A stretch of 64,000 nucleotides of DNA from Paludibaculum fermentans. Its GTDB lineage: Bacteria > Acidobacteriota > Terriglobia > Bryobacterales > Bryobacteraceae. Each line of letters opens with the position of its first letter. Position 1 is the stretch's first letter. The DNA is taken from contig NZ_CP063849.1 in the NCBI RefSeq assembly GCF_015277775.1, positions 1,674,001 through 1,738,000 on the forward strand. Direction: 5' to 3'. The position numbers and the translations under genes were made by a program. Below, piece by piece: positions 34,785-43,947 of this stretch. The notes under the pieces are model-generated. The model searched no databases. It was not told the origin of the DNA and saw only the letters and a program-made list of their open reading frames with translations.

Positions 34785-35321
34785 ATGCTGATGACCATAT
34801 CTATATTGATGGAGAACAAGCCGGGCGCCCTGATGCGCGTCACGGGCCTGATCAGCCAGCGCGGCTACAATATCGAGTCATTGACAGTGGCTCGGACACT
34901 TGATCCGACGTTGTCCCGAATGACGCTGATGGTGGACGTCGAGTCGCGGCTGCGGGGCCTGGTGATTAAGCAGATGAACCGCCTGGTGAACGTACTGCAG
35001 GCGGCGGATCTGACGGACGCACCGGCCGTGATGCGCGAGATGGTGCTGCTGCGGGTGCGCGCCACCCAGGAGAACCGGACGGCTATCTTAAAAGAGTCGG
35101 AGATTTTCGGGGCCCGCGTGGTGGATTCCTCCGTGGAGGGCTTCGCCCTGGAGGCGACCGGCGCCTCGGAGAAGATGGAAGAGTTTATCGCCGTCATGGA
35201 AACTTACGGCGAAATCGAAGTCACGCGATCGGGGATGGTGGCGGTGAGCCTGGAAGCCAAGAAGCTCCGGCTGGCGCCGCCGATCTCCAAGGGCCAACCG
35301 GAGACGGTGGGACAGGTTTAG
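34785..35321 (+). CDS. ilvN: Acetolactate synthase small (regulatory) subunit
   Basis: 178 residues, starting 12 bases after ilvB with AAGGAG before the ATG. The N-terminal ACT domain (ISILMENKPGALMRVTGLISQRGYNIESLTV) binds valine for feedback inhibition, and the C-terminal half (ENRTAILKESEIFGARVVD) matches the IlvN/IlvH C-domain. It activates IlvB and makes it sensitive to end product. The symbol ilvH is equally used for this family. Confidence 0.95.
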   Translation: MLMTISILMENKPGALMRVTGLISQRGYNIESLTVARTLDPTLSRMTLMVDVESRLRGLVIKQMNRLVNVLQAADLTDAPAVMREMVLLRVRATQENRTAILKESEIFGARVVDSSVEGFALEATGASEKMEEFIAVMETYGEIEVTRSGMVAVSLEAKKLRLAPPISKGQPETVGQV

Positions 35322-35328
35322 CGGGGAA

Positions 35329-35393
35329 GATTCCGCTGAGGGGTGGGCGCTGCCCCCAGATCGAGGCGCGCCCCGTCCTGAAGAGGCGGAATC
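35329..35393 (+). ncRNA. Possible structured mRNA element between ilvN and ilvC
   Basis: In the 120-base gap, GATTCCGC (35329-35336) and GCGGAATC (35386-35393) form a perfect 8 bp helix. It encloses 49 GC-rich bases with at least one internal hairpin (GGGC, loop GCT, GCCC) and a self-complementary GGCGCGCC. No T tract follows, so it is not a simple terminator. It may be a processing site or a riboswitch-like element; no known class is matched. Confidence 0.4.
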
Positions 35394-35441
35394 GGTGAGA
35401 GTCCCCTGGTTTTGAATTGGAAAGGAATCTGAGTATTCGTT

Positions 35442-36449
35442 ATGGCAAATCGTTTTTATGAGAAGGACGGCTCGCTCGCTCCGCTCGCGGGCAAGACAGT
35501 GGCCATCGTCGGCTACGGCTCGCAGGGCCACGCGCACGCGCTGAACCTGCGGGATTCGGGCGTGAACGTGATTGTGGGCCTGCCGCCCACGTCGAAGTCC
35601 AAGGCGAAAGCCGAATCCGCCGGTCTCACCGTGGTGACCCCGGCCGAAGCGGGCGCCCAGGCCGACGTCATCATGGTTCTGGTCCCGGATCACATCCAGG
35701 CCGACCTCTACAACAACGACCTGGCGCCGTCGATGAAGCCGGGCAAGACGCTGATGTTCGCGCACGGTTTCAACATCCACTTCGGCTTCATCACTCCTCC
35801 GGCCGGCGTGGACGTTTCGATGATCGCGCCCAAGGCCCCCGGCCACCGCGTCCGCGAAGTCTTCACCGAAGGCCAGGGCGTGCCGGCGCTGATCGCCGTT
35901 GCCCAGGATGCCTCCGGCAAGGCCCACGAGAATGCCCTGGCGTATGCCCTGGCGCTCGGCTCCCTCAAGGCTGGTGTGATCGAGACCACGTTCAAGGAAG
36001 AGACCGAGTCGGACCTCTTCGGCGAGCAGGCTGTGTTGTGCGGCGGCGCCTCCGAACTGATCCGCGCCGGTTTCGAAACCCTGGTGGAAGCCGGCTACGC
36101 GCCGGAAATCGCCTACTTCGAGTGCCTGCACGAGCTGAAGCTGATTGTCGACCTCATCTATGAGGGCGGCCTCAGCTACATGCGCTACTCGGTTTCCGAC
36201 ACGGCCGAGTATGGCGACTACACGCGGGGTCCGCGCATCATCAACGAGCAGACCCGCGCCGAGATGCGGAAGATCCTCTCCGAAATCCAGTCCGGCGAAT
36301 TCGCCAAGACATGGATGGCGGAGAACAAGAGCGGCCGTTCCGGCTTCCTGGCCATGCGGGAAGGCGCGCGCAAGCAGCGTATCGAGACCGTCGGCGCCGA
36401 GTTGCGCGACATGATGACCTTCCTCAAGAAGAAGAAGGTAGAAGAGTAA
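35442..36449 (+). CDS. ilvC: Ketol-acid reductoisomerase
   Basis: 335 residues, the class I (short) form. The Rossmann motif [17 protein letters not shown] binds NAD(P)H. The loop [11 protein letters not shown] carries the Ser/Lys residues that often mark NADPH preference. Metal-binding acidic residues lie in [16 protein letters not shown] and [18 protein letters not shown]. It isomerises and reduces acetolactate or acetohydroxybutyrate. GGAAAGGA lies upstream of the ATG. Third gene of the operon. Confidence 0.97.
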   Translation: MANRFYEKDGSLAPLAGKTVAIVGYGSQGHAHALNLRDSGVNVIVGLPPTSKSKAKAESAGLTVVTPAEAGAQADVIMVLVPDHIQADLYNNDLAPSMKPGKTLMFAHGFNIHFGFITPPAGVDVSMIAPKAPGHRVREVFTEGQGVPALIAVAQDASGKAHENALAYALALGSLKAGVIETTFKEETESDLFGEQAVLCGGASELIRAGFETLVEAGYAPEIAYFECLHELKLIVDLIYEGGLSYMRYSVSDTAEYGDYTRGPRIINEQTRAEMRKILSEIQSGEFAKTWMAENKSGRSGFLAMREGARKQRIETVGAELRDMMTFLKKKKVEE

Positions 36450-36455
36450 ACTGCA

Positions 36456-38066
36456 ATGCGTATCTGGACATTTGACACCACCCTCCGTGACGGCACGCAA
36501 GGCGAAGCCGTGTCTTTCTCAGTGGAAGACAAGCTGCTCATTACCCAGAAGCTCGACGAACTGGGTATCGACTACATTGAGGGCGGCTGGCCGATGTCCA
36601 ACCCGAAGGACAAGGAGTTCTTCCTGAAGGCGCGTGAGCTGAAGCTGAAACATGCCAAGCTCACCGCCTTCGGGGCGACCCGGTTTGCCCGCAACCCGGT
36701 GGAGAAAGACTCCAACGTCCTGGCGCTGCTGGAGGCGGAAACGCCGGTCATCAGCATCTTTGGCAAGACCTGGGATATCCACGCCACGCGCGTTCTGGGA
36801 ATCTCGCTGGAAGAGAACCTGACGTTGATCGCCGACACGGTGCGGTTCCTCAAGGACCATGGCCGCGAAGTGGTCTACGACGCCGAGCACTTCTTCGACG
36901 GCTACCAGGCGAATGCGGACTACGCCTTGAGCACGCTGGAGGCCGCAAAGGAAGCGGGCGCGGACGTATTGTGCTTGTGCGACACCAATGGCGGGACGCT
37001 GACGCACCGCCTGGCCGAGATCGTCAGCATTGTCCGCGAACGGTTTGACGGCATCCTGGGCATCCACTGCCACAACGATTGCGACCTGGCCGTGGCCAAC
37101 ACCATGGCGGCGGTGGATCAGGGCGTGACGCATGTCCAGGGCTGCATGAACGGCTATGGCGAGCGCTGCGGCAACGCGAATCTGTCCAGCGTGATTGCCA
37201 ACCTGGAAGCAAAACTGGGCCACTCCACCATCGGCCCGGAGAAGCTGACTTCGCTCACTTCGGTGGCGCATTACATCGCCGAATTGGCCAACCTGCCGGT
37301 ACCGGCGGGCCAGCCGTTTGTGGGCCGCAGCGCGTTTGCCCACAAGGGCGGCGTGCACGTCAGCGCGGTTTTGAAGGACTCGATCACCTATGAGCACATC
37401 CGGCCGTCCGTTGTCGGCAACCGCCAGCGCGTCCTGTTGAGCGATCTAAGCGGCCGCGGCAACATCCTCTACAAGCTGCAGCAGTACGGCATTGGCGACC
37501 GCCTGAAGGACGATGCCAAGCGCGAACTGCTCGACCGCATGAAGACGATGGAGTACCTCGGCTACGAGTTGGAAGCCGCCGAAGGGACCTTCGAATTGCT
37601 GGTGCGGGAAGCCCTGCAGCCCGGCATGCATTTCTTCGAAGTGGTGAGCTTCGAAGTGGGTACTCGCATGATCGGCAGCCGGCCATCAGAAACGACGGCG
37701 ACGATCATTCTGCGGATCAACGAGGCGATTCATTCGGCCACCGCGTCGGGCGAAGGTCCGATGAACGCGTTGGACCTGTGCCTGCGGCAGTGCATCTCGG
37801 CCACGTATCCGGCCATCGCCAGTGTGCGGCTGACCGATTATAAGGTGCGCGTGATCTCGACAGAGAAAGGCACCGCCTCGAAGGTGCGCGTGCTGGTGGA
37901 ATGGTCCGATCACCGGCGCTCCTGGGCCACGGTGGGGGTCAGCGACAACGTGCTGGAAGCGTCGTGGAATGCGCTGGTCGACGCCATCCGGTTGGAACTG
38001 ATGCGGCTGGCGGACAAAGACGAGTCGATTGAGAAGGCCGTCGAGGATTACTGCTGGGGCGTGTAG
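36456..38066 (+). CDS. cimA: (R)-citramalate synthase
   Basis: 536 residues. The DRE-TIM signature FDTTLRDGTQGE opens the protein, HCHNDCDLAVANT holds the metal-binding His pair, and YDAEHFFDGY is typical of citramalate synthases as opposed to isopropylmalate synthases. The C-terminal 150 residues form the LeuA-type allosteric domain, the expected target of isoleucine feedback. The enzyme makes citramalate from pyruvate and acetyl-CoA, giving 2-oxobutyrate for isoleucine without threonine. It starts six bases after ilvC, so this route is co-controlled with ilvBNC. Confidence 0.9.
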   Translation: MRIWTFDTTLRDGTQGEAVSFSVEDKLLITQKLDELGIDYIEGGWPMSNPKDKEFFLKARELKLKHAKLTAFGATRFARNPVEKDSNVLALLEAETPVISIFGKTWDIHATRVLGISLEENLTLIADTVRFLKDHGREVVYDAEHFFDGYQANADYALSTLEAAKEAGADVLCLCDTNGGTLTHRLAEIVSIVRERFDGILGIHCHNDCDLAVANTMAAVDQGVTHVQGCMNGYGERCGNANLSSVIANLEAKLGHSTIGPEKLTSLTSVAHYIAELANLPVPAGQPFVGRSAFAHKGGVHVSAVLKDSITYEHIRPSVVGNRQRVLLSDLSGRGNILYKLQQYGIGDRLKDDAKRELLDRMKTMEYLGYELEAAEGTFELLVREALQPGMHFFEVVSFEVGTRMIGSRPSETTATIILRINEAIHSATASGEGPMNALDLCLRQCISATYPAIASVRLTDYKVRVISTEKGTASKVRVLVEWSDHRRSWATVGVSDNVLEASWNALVDAIRLELMRLADKDESIEKAVEDYCWGV

Positions 38067-38092
38067 GTTTAGATCGATTGCGTAAGATTGCC

Positions 38093-38128
38093 GGGGCTGC
38101 CTGCCGATGCGGGCGGCCCCTTCGCTTT
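38093..38128 (+). terminator. Terminator of the ilv-cimA operon
   Basis: GGGGCTGCCTGC pairs with GCGGGCGGCCCC around the loop CGAT (12 pairs, two of them G-U), followed by TTCGCTTT. It lies 26 bases after the cimA stop. Confidence 0.75.
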
Positions 38129-38139
38129 GGAATGCGAGA

Positions 38140-38520
38140 ATGGTTCGGATGCAACGGATTCCCAAGGAAAAGATCGTCCGGGCCCTGATGAAGGAGATTC
38201 AGAGGCCCAATGAAGAGCGGGATTCCGCCATCATGCGCGTGATCCGGTCGATTCCCAAGGGCAAGGTGGCGACGTACTCGCAGATTGCTGGCGCAGCCGG
38301 ATATCCGATGTACCACCGGCTGGTGGCGCGCATCCTGCGGCACTCCGGCGGGCGCCTGCCCTGGCAACGCGTGGTTGGCGCCGGCGGCGAAATCAAACTC
38401 CATCTGGACGCCGCGCTGGAGCAACGCCTGCGGCTCGAGATGGAGGGCGTGACGTTCCGGGGCCGGCGCGTGAACATGGAGCAGCACCAGCACGTGTTCC
38501 GGATGTGGGAAGAGGAGTAA
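38140..38520 (+). CDS. Alkyltransferase-like protein (ATL)
   Basis: About 126 residues from ATG 38140. The MGMT DNA-binding fold is visible (IPKGKVATYSQIAGAAGYPMYHRLVARIL). Where the methyltransferase has PCHRV, this protein has PWQRVVGAGGEI, so the reactive cysteine is replaced by Trp. Such ATL proteins bind O6-alkylguanine without repairing it and hand the lesion to nucleotide excision repair. The upstream in-frame ATG 38107 lies inside the terminator hairpin and is rejected. Confidence 0.88.
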   Translation: MVRMQRIPKEKIVRALMKEIQRPNEERDSAIMRVIRSIPKGKVATYSQIAGAAGYPMYHRLVARILRHSGGRLPWQRVVGAGGEIKLHLDAALEQRLRLEMEGVTFRGRRVNMEQHQHVFRMWEEE

Positions 38521-38553
38521 GACCGCGCCGGGATGGACAGGCGAACGAACAGT

Positions 38554-38559
38554 TAGAAT
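38554..38559 (+). promoter_or_regulatory. Putative -10 box TAGAAT, leaderless-type
   Basis: TAGAAT ends six bases before the TTG start at 38566 and no Shine-Dalgarno sequence is present. Confidence 0.4.
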
Positions 38560-38565
38560 TGTAGT

Positions 38566-39114
38566 TTGCGCTTATTCTTTTCACGGCATATCCCGCACTT
38601 CCGGCGCGTGCTGCTGGTTGAGAGCGGCTCGCGGTATCTGGTGGAGGGTCTGCTGCCCAGCCTCTACGCGAAGTTCGCTGAAGGGCAACAGGTGGATCTG
38701 GTCACCTGCTTCCCCGGCGTACCGAAGGGTTTCGACGCGTCGCGCGGGCGGGTCCACCGGGTGACCGACTATATCGGCTCCGAGGCGCGCACCCGCTTCT
38801 ATTCGAAGCTGCGGGCGCAGGGCTACGAGATCACGGGGATCATCTGCTCGGGCGAGCCGATCATGACGAAGTGGAAGTGGGTGCTGGCCTGGCAGGTGCA
38901 GGCCAAGGTCTTCATCCTGAATGAAAACGGCGACTACTTCTGGTTCCAGAAATCCGAGTGGCGCACGATCAAGCACTTCATCCTGTTCCGGGCCGGCCTG
39001 AGCGGTTCTGCCGGCATCAGCACCGTCCTGCGGGTGCTACTGTTCCCATTCACGTTCACTTACCTGCTGCTGTGTGCAGCGTATTACCATCTGCGGAGGA
39101 TCGCTCGAACATGA
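38566..39114 (+). CDS. Unrecognised protein with C-terminal membrane helix
   Basis: 182 residues from TTG 38566. The first 140 residues look like a Rossmann-type alpha/beta unit (FRRVLLVESGSRYLVEGLL, VDLVTCFPG, EITGIICSGEP, AKVFILNENGDYFW), similar in feel to the N-terminal half of glycosyltransferases of the GT-9 type. A hydrophobic helix (STVLRVLLFPFTFTYLLLCAAYY) near the end suggests inner-membrane attachment. No catalytic motif is seen. Its TGA overlaps the ATG of the quinone oxidoreductase gene. Confidence 0.6.
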   Translation: MRLFFSRHIPHFRRVLLVESGSRYLVEGLLPSLYAKFAEGQQVDLVTCFPGVPKGFDASRGRVHRVTDYIGSEARTRFYSKLRAQGYEITGIICSGEPIMTKWKWVLAWQVQAKVFILNENGDYFWFQKSEWRTIKHFILFRAGLSGSAGISTVLRVLLFPFTFTYLLLCAAYYHLRRIART

Positions 39115-40079
39115 AAGCTGTATTTGTTACGGAATTCGGCGGCGTCGACAAGCTGCAGTATGACGATCTGCCCGTGCCGGAACCGGTGGAAGGCCAGGCG
39201 CTGGTACGAATCCATGCCATCGGCGTGAACTTCATCGACATCTACTTCCGCACGGGCCTGTACCCGGCGGCCCCGCCGGTGATTCTCGGCATGGAAGCGG
39301 CTGGCGTAGTGGAAGCCGTCGCCCCGGACGTGAAGAGTGTGAAGCCTGGCGACCGGGTGGCCTTCGGGACGGTGCGCGGCGCATACGCCGAGTACGCCGC
39401 CCTTCCGGCCTGGCAACTGGTGCCGGTACCGGACGAGGTGGATTTCCAGACGGCGGCGGGCGCCATGCTGCAAGGCATGACGGCGCACTACCTGACCCAT
39501 TCGACCTACCCGCTGAAGCAGGGCGACACCTGCCTGGTTCACGCGGCGGCAGGCGGCGCGGGGCAATGGATTGTGGCGGCCGCCAAGCTGCGCGGGGCAC
39601 GCGTCATCGGAACCACCTCCTCAGCGGCCAAGGCCACGGTGGCAAGGCAGGCAGGCTGCGACGAGGTGATCAACTATTCCGAGCAGCAGTTCGACACGGA
39701 AGTGCGCAGGCTGACCGAGGGCCGAGGCGTCGATGTGGTTTACGACTCAGTGGGTGCGGCGACCTGGGAGCGCAGCCTGAACTCGATCAAGCCGCGCGGC
39801 ATGATGGTGACGTTCGGGAACGCCAGCGGCCCCGTGCCTCCGATGGCTCCGCTGGTGCTGAACCAGAAGGGATCCCTCTACCTGACGCGGCCCAAGCTGG
39901 GCGACTACACGTCGACGCGGGCCGAACTGGAATGGCGCGCTTCGGATATCCTCCGCTGGCTGAAGGACGGCACCTTAAAACTGCAGATCCACAAGGTGTA
40001 CCCATTGGCCGAAGCGGGCCAGGCGCAGACGGACCTGGAGTCGCGCGCAACGACTGGCAAGTTGATCCTCATCCCTTAG
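39111..40079 (+). CDS. NADPH:quinone oxidoreductase (zinc-independent MDR family)
   Basis: 322 residues from ATG 39111, with GGAGGA ten bases upstream and an ATGA overlap with the gene before. The opening MKAVFVTEFGGVDKLQYDD, NFIDIYFRTGLYPAAPPVILGMEAAG and the nucleotide-binding VHAAAGGAGQWIVAAAKLRGA match quinone oxidoreductase QorA and zeta-crystallin. Zinc ligands of alcohol dehydrogenases are absent. It would reduce quinones one electron at a time, using NADPH. Confidence 0.92.
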   Translation: MKAVFVTEFGGVDKLQYDDLPVPEPVEGQALVRIHAIGVNFIDIYFRTGLYPAAPPVILGMEAAGVVEAVAPDVKSVKPGDRVAFGTVRGAYAEYAALPAWQLVPVPDEVDFQTAAGAMLQGMTAHYLTHSTYPLKQGDTCLVHAAAGGAGQWIVAAAKLRGARVIGTTSSAAKATVARQAGCDEVINYSEQQFDTEVRRLTEGRGVDVVYDSVGAATWERSLNSIKPRGMMVTFGNASGPVPPMAPLVLNQKGSLYLTRPKLGDYTSTRAELEWRASDILRWLKDGTLKLQIHKVYPLAEAGQAQTDLESRATTGKLILIP

Positions 40080-40094
40080 AAATCGAGAGCGCCC

Positions 40095-41432
40095 TTGGCA
40101 GAAGTACGGCCGAAACGAGCGCTGGGCGTGTTCGACGCGACGATGATCGTCATGGGCGGCATCGTCGGGTCGGGCATCTTCATCAACCCTTACGTAGTCG
40201 CCCTGCACGTCCATACGCCGGTGCTGATCCTGGGTGCATGGCTGATGGGCGGCGGGCTGGCGATGATGGGCGCGTTCATCTGGGCGGAACTGGCCACGCG
40301 CCTGCCAGACTTCGGCGGACAGTACATGTACCTGCGGGAGGCGTACCATCCACTGGTCGCGTTCCTCTACGGCTGGGTGCTGCTGCTGGTGACGCAGACC
40401 GGCGGCATGGCTGCCGTGGCGATCACCTTCGCGCGCTACTTCCGGGAGATTTCGGGGCTGGACTTCAGCGACGGCGCGATTGCCGCGGCGGCGCTGCTGG
40501 GCCTGACGGCCATCAACTGCCTGGGCGTACGGGCCGGCAGCAATGCCCAGACGGTGCTGATGCTGCTGCGCGCCGGGGCGATTGCCGTGATGGTCCTGCT
40601 GGGTCTGTTTCTGGGCGGAGGTGAGCTGCATTGGTCGCCGGTGCTCGACCAACCGGTCTCCTTCGGGCTGATCGCCGCGATTGGCGCCGCGATTGTGCCG
40701 ATTGCCTTCGCTTACGGTGGTTGGCAGACGGCGAGCTTCATCACAGGCGAGATGCGGAACCCCGGGCGAGATCTATCCCGTGGCCTGGTATTGGGCGTGA
40801 CCGGCGTCGTGGTGCTCTACCTGTCGGTTAACTTCGTGTGCCTGAAGATGCTGGGCGCGCAGGGCCTGGCCGCGACAAAGACCCCGGCTACGGCGGTGAT
40901 GCGCGCCATCCTGGGTGACCGCGGAGCGTGGTGGATCGCCATCGGCATTGCCACCTCGACGCTCGGCTTCCTGAGCCAGGGGATCCTGACGGCTCCGCGA
41001 GTCTACTACACGATGGCGCGCGACGGCCTGTTCTTCGAGAGCGTCGGCCGGCTCTCCCCCAAGTCAGGCGTCCCCGTGGTAGCCATTGTCCTGCAGGGCG
41101 TGATGGCGACGCTGATCGCGCTGTCTGGGCGGTATGAACAGATCCTCAATTACGTCGTTTCGGTCGACTTCATCAGTTTTGGGCTGACGGCGGCGGCTTT
41201 GTTCGTGGTGCGAGCCAAGCGGCGCGGCTTGACCGGCGAGGGTGTGTTCCACACGCCGGGCCATCCCTGGACGACCTCCGTGTTCGTACTGGCCTGCGCG
41301 GGCATCGTCGCCAGCACGGTTTCGAGTTCGCCGGAGAACAGCCTGGTCGGGCTGTCCATCCTGGCCGGCGGCATTCCGGTGTATTTCTATTGGGGCCGGT
41401 GGAAACGCCGGCCCGGCGGGAAGGAAGCATGA
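40095..41432 (+). CDS. APC-family amino-acid permease
   Basis: 445 residues from TTG 40095, in line with the family opening (RALGVFDATMIVMGGIVGSGIF). The unwound helix-1 motif GGIVGSGIF binds the amino-acid backbone. About twelve hydrophobic helices are present. Its stop overlaps the start of an aminotransferase gene (ATGA), so uptake and transamination of the same amino acid may be linked. The substrate is not known. Confidence 0.88.
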   Translation: MAEVRPKRALGVFDATMIVMGGIVGSGIFINPYVVALHVHTPVLILGAWLMGGGLAMMGAFIWAELATRLPDFGGQYMYLREAYHPLVAFLYGWVLLLVTQTGGMAAVAITFARYFREISGLDFSDGAIAAAALLGLTAINCLGVRAGSNAQTVLMLLRAGAIAVMVLLGLFLGGGELHWSPVLDQPVSFGLIAAIGAAIVPIAFAYGGWQTASFITGEMRNPGRDLSRGLVLGVTGVVVLYLSVNFVCLKMLGAQGLAATKTPATAVMRAILGDRGAWWIAIGIATSTLGFLSQGILTAPRVYYTMARDGLFFESVGRLSPKSGVPVVAIVLQGVMATLIALSGRYEQILNYVVSVDFISFGLTAAALFVVRAKRRGLTGEGVFHTPGHPWTTSVFVLACAGIVASTVSSSPENSLVGLSILAGGIPVYFYWGRWKRRPGGKEA

Positions 41433-42511
41433 TTCAAAAGCATTCTGATTACATGAACTGGGCCAAGACCCGGAGCCATGCAAAGTTCAATCTGGCCACC
41501 AGCGGCGTGGGTTCGTTTCCGCTGCGGGCGTTGCCGATTGGGATGGACGACCTGGAGATCAACGGCGATACCAAGTATGGGTTCCTGCCGCTGCGCGAGG
41601 CGCTGGCCGCGAAGTGCGGCGTCAGCGCCGAGTGCGTGGTGACGGCCGATGGCGCATCGCAGGCGAACTACCTGGCGATGGCCACGATCCTTAATCCGGG
41701 CGATGAGGTGCTGATCGAGCAGCCCGCCTACGAACTGCTGGTCTCGGCGGCGCAGTTCACCGGAGCCACCGTCAAGCGCTTCCTGCGCCGCGAAGAGGAC
41801 GGTTACGCACTGGATTTCGAGGAGATCCGGCGCAACCTTACACCGAAGACGCGGCTGATCGTGATCACGAACCTGCACAATCCGACCAGCGTGCAGGCGG
41901 CTGCTGGTGTCTTCGAGCAGATTGGCGCGCTGGCGCGCGAGGCCGGGGCCCGGGTGCTGGTCGATGAGATCTACGTGGACGCGATCTACGAGAATACGCC
42001 GCCGAGCGTGTTTCACCTGGGGCCGGAGTTCGTCGTCACCAACAGCCTGACCAAGGTCTACGGTGTAAGCGGCCTGCGCTGCGGCTGGATCCTGGCCGAG
42101 CCGGAACTGGCTTGGGCAATGTACCGGCTGAACGATCTGTTCGGGTCCATCCCGTCGCACCCGGGCAACCAGATCGCGCTGCGGGTGCTGCAGCATTTGG
42201 ATATGGTGCGGACGCGGGCCCGCAGGGTGGTGGAAGCGGACCGCGCACTCTTCAACGCGTTCCTCGATGAACACCCTCAAGTGGTGGCGCCCCGGACCGC
42301 CCACGGCACGACGGCCTTTGTTCGCCTGGCCGGCGGCGGCTCTGCCGAATTCGTCGACCGGTTACGAGCGGAGTATGAGGTCTCGGTGGTGCCTGGCAGA
42401 TTCTTCGACAGCCCGGAGCATTTCCGCATCGGCATGGGCGTGAACACCGGGATGTTCCAGGAGGGTTTGCGCCGGATGGGCGAACTCCTGGCGCGGTTCC
42501 AGCCTGTCTAA
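41429..42511 (+). CDS. Class I/II PLP-dependent aminotransferase
   Basis: 360 residues from ATG 41429. Substrate and cofactor motifs are DGASQANYLAMATIL (phosphate-binding side), NLHNPTSVQ, VLVDEIYVDAIY with the Asp that binds the pyridine nitrogen, and the Schiff-base Lys in TNSLTKVYGVSGLRCGW. Coupled by overlap to the permease gene. The amino donor cannot be told from the sequence. Confidence 0.9.
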   Translation: MIQKHSDYMNWAKTRSHAKFNLATSGVGSFPLRALPIGMDDLEINGDTKYGFLPLREALAAKCGVSAECVVTADGASQANYLAMATILNPGDEVLIEQPAYELLVSAAQFTGATVKRFLRREEDGYALDFEEIRRNLTPKTRLIVITNLHNPTSVQAAAGVFEQIGALAREAGARVLVDEIYVDAIYENTPPSVFHLGPEFVVTNSLTKVYGVSGLRCGWILAEPELAWAMYRLNDLFGSIPSHPGNQIALRVLQHLDMVRTRARRVVEADRALFNAFLDEHPQVVAPRTAHGTTAFVRLAGGGSAEFVDRLRAEYEVSVVPGRFFDSPEHFRIGMGVNTGMFQEGLRRMGELLARFQPV

Positions 42512-42542
42512 AGTAGCGGTAACCGTTCGCCGTGCGGGTCCA

Positions 42543-42548
42543 TATAAT
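42543..42548 (+). promoter_or_regulatory. -10 box TATAAT of the Pro-rich exported protein gene
   Basis: A perfect TATAAT. The likely transcription start is near 42555, only about 13 bases before the preferred ATG at 42568. No clear -35 box. Confidence 0.5.
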
Positions 42549-42567
42549 ACCTATGGGGGCCTACAGT

Positions 42568-43947
42568 ATGCGGCGTTTCGGTAAGCTTGCGGTTCGAGGG
42601 ATGCTGGCGGTGTGGCTTGCCGCCGGAGCTGGCGAGGCGCTGGCGCAATACCCGCAACAGTATCCGCAGCAGTATCCGCCGGGCCAATACCCCCCGGGCC
42701 AATACCCGCCAGGGCAGTATCCGGGCGGTCAATACCCCGGTGGAAGCGGCGGTGGGCTGCCGATGCCGCGCATCAAGTGGCCGAAAAAGAAGTCCAAGGA
42801 CGACAAGAAAGACGAGAAGAAGGAAGGTTCCGACCAGGAGCTGAAGATCGCACTCCGTTCGGTGGACGGAACACTGCGCAACTTTGGCGAGAAGGACCTG
42901 CTGCTGGAAACATCGACGACGCGGGTGCTGCGGTTCCGCCTGCTGCCGAAGACGCAATTCCGCAATCCCGAAGGCGAATCGATGCGCGACTCCCTGCTGC
43001 ATCCGGGCGACCGGCTGATGGTGCAGGTGAGCGCCGATGACACCGAAACCGCCTACCGGGTGACCCAGGTCCGTGTAGGAACTCCGGACGAACGCAAGGA
43101 AGCGGAGCGGAAGGTGGAGGCGGCGCTGATCCACCCCCCAACCTCGCAGGATCTGGACGGGACGGCCCCGGCAGAGCCCGAAGCTGCCGCGGCAAAGCCG
43201 CCTGAAGACGAAGAGGGTCCGCCCAAGAAAGAAGCGCGCGGGGAGCCCCAGGCACTGGAAGATGCGCGTCAAGCCTCCGCCAGCATCCTGCAGGACATGC
43301 CCAATTTCGTGGCGGAACAAACCACGACCCGGTCCAGCGGCTTCACCGATCCGCCACGCTGGCGCGTCGTCGACATTGTGGCTGCGGACGTGTCGGTGGT
43401 GAACGGCAAGGAAGAGTACAAAAACCTGCGGATCAATGGCCGCCCCACACAGGATCCGATCGGCAAGACAGGTGCCTGGACGACAGGCGAGTTTGTCGTG
43501 ACGCTGCAGGACATTATGTCTCCCGTCACGAATGCCAGGTTCACGCGGCATGGCGAGGAGCAGATCGGCGGCAGGACTGCCCTGCTCTTCGATATCAGTG
43601 TGACCGCGGCGAATTCGCACTGGATCCTGGTCAGCCAGGACGGCAGGCAGGTGCGGCCCGCATATACAGGCCAGGTGTGGATCGACAAGGCGACACACAA
43701 AGTACTGCGTATCGACCAGAAGGCCATCATCACGCGGGACATGCCCTACGAAAGCGCGGAGACGTCGGTGGAGTTCGGCTTCATCAAGCTTGATTCTGGC
43801 ACCTTCCTTTTGCCGTCAAAGGGCGAGAGCGTGGGATGCGTGGGCGGGGACGCTCCGTGCTTCAAGAACCAACTGGTCTTCAAGGGCTACCGCAAATTCG
43901 GATCGTCTTCGACCATCACCTTCGATAAGTTTGCACAGTCGCGGTGA
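42568..43947 (+). CDS. Exported protein with Pro/Gln/Tyr repeats, unknown function
   Basis: About 459 residues from ATG 42568; an in-frame ATG at 42553 is too close to the -10 box. A signal peptide (RRFGKLAVRGMLAVWLAAG, ending ALA) is followed by six or so copies of a YPPGQ-like pentapeptide. A basic Lys/Asp stretch, a small beta domain (about 95-190), an acidic Pro-rich linker, and a C-terminal beta-rich domain (about 255-459) with WILVSQDGRQVRPAYTGQVW come next. The last part resembles lipoprotein-carrier-like folds common in acidobacterial exported proteins, but the match is weak. Confidence 0.7.
   Translation: MRRFGKLAVRGMLAVWLAAGAGEALAQYPQQYPQQYPPGQYPPGQYPPGQYPGGQYPGGSGGGLPMPRIKWPKKKSKDDKKDEKKEGSDQELKIALRSVDGTLRNFGEKDLLLETSTTRVLRFRLLPKTQFRNPEGESMRDSLLHPGDRLMVQVSADDTETAYRVTQVRVGTPDERKEAERKVEAALIHPPTSQDLDGTAPAEPEAAAAKPPEDEEGPPKKEARGEPQALEDARQASASILQDMPNFVAEQTTTRSSGFTDPPRWRVVDIVAADVSVVNGKEEYKNLRINGRPTQDPIGKTGAWTTGEFVVTLQDIMSPVTNARFTRHGEEQIGGRTALLFDISVTAANSHWILVSQDGRQVRPAYTGQVWIDKATHKVLRIDQKAIITRDMPYESAETSVEFGFIKLDSGTFLLPSKGESVGCVGGDAPCFKNQLVFKGYRKFGSSSTITFDKFAQSR

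Noticed and set aside
35394-35441. Known riboswitch (for example cobalamin) before ilvC because of GGTGAGAGTCC
   Set aside because: Only a short fragment resembles such elements; the conserved core boxes are missing.
38107-38139. Upstream start (ATG 38107) for the ATL protein
   Set aside because: This ATG lies in the loop of the ilv-cimA terminator hairpin and the added residues do not fit the family.
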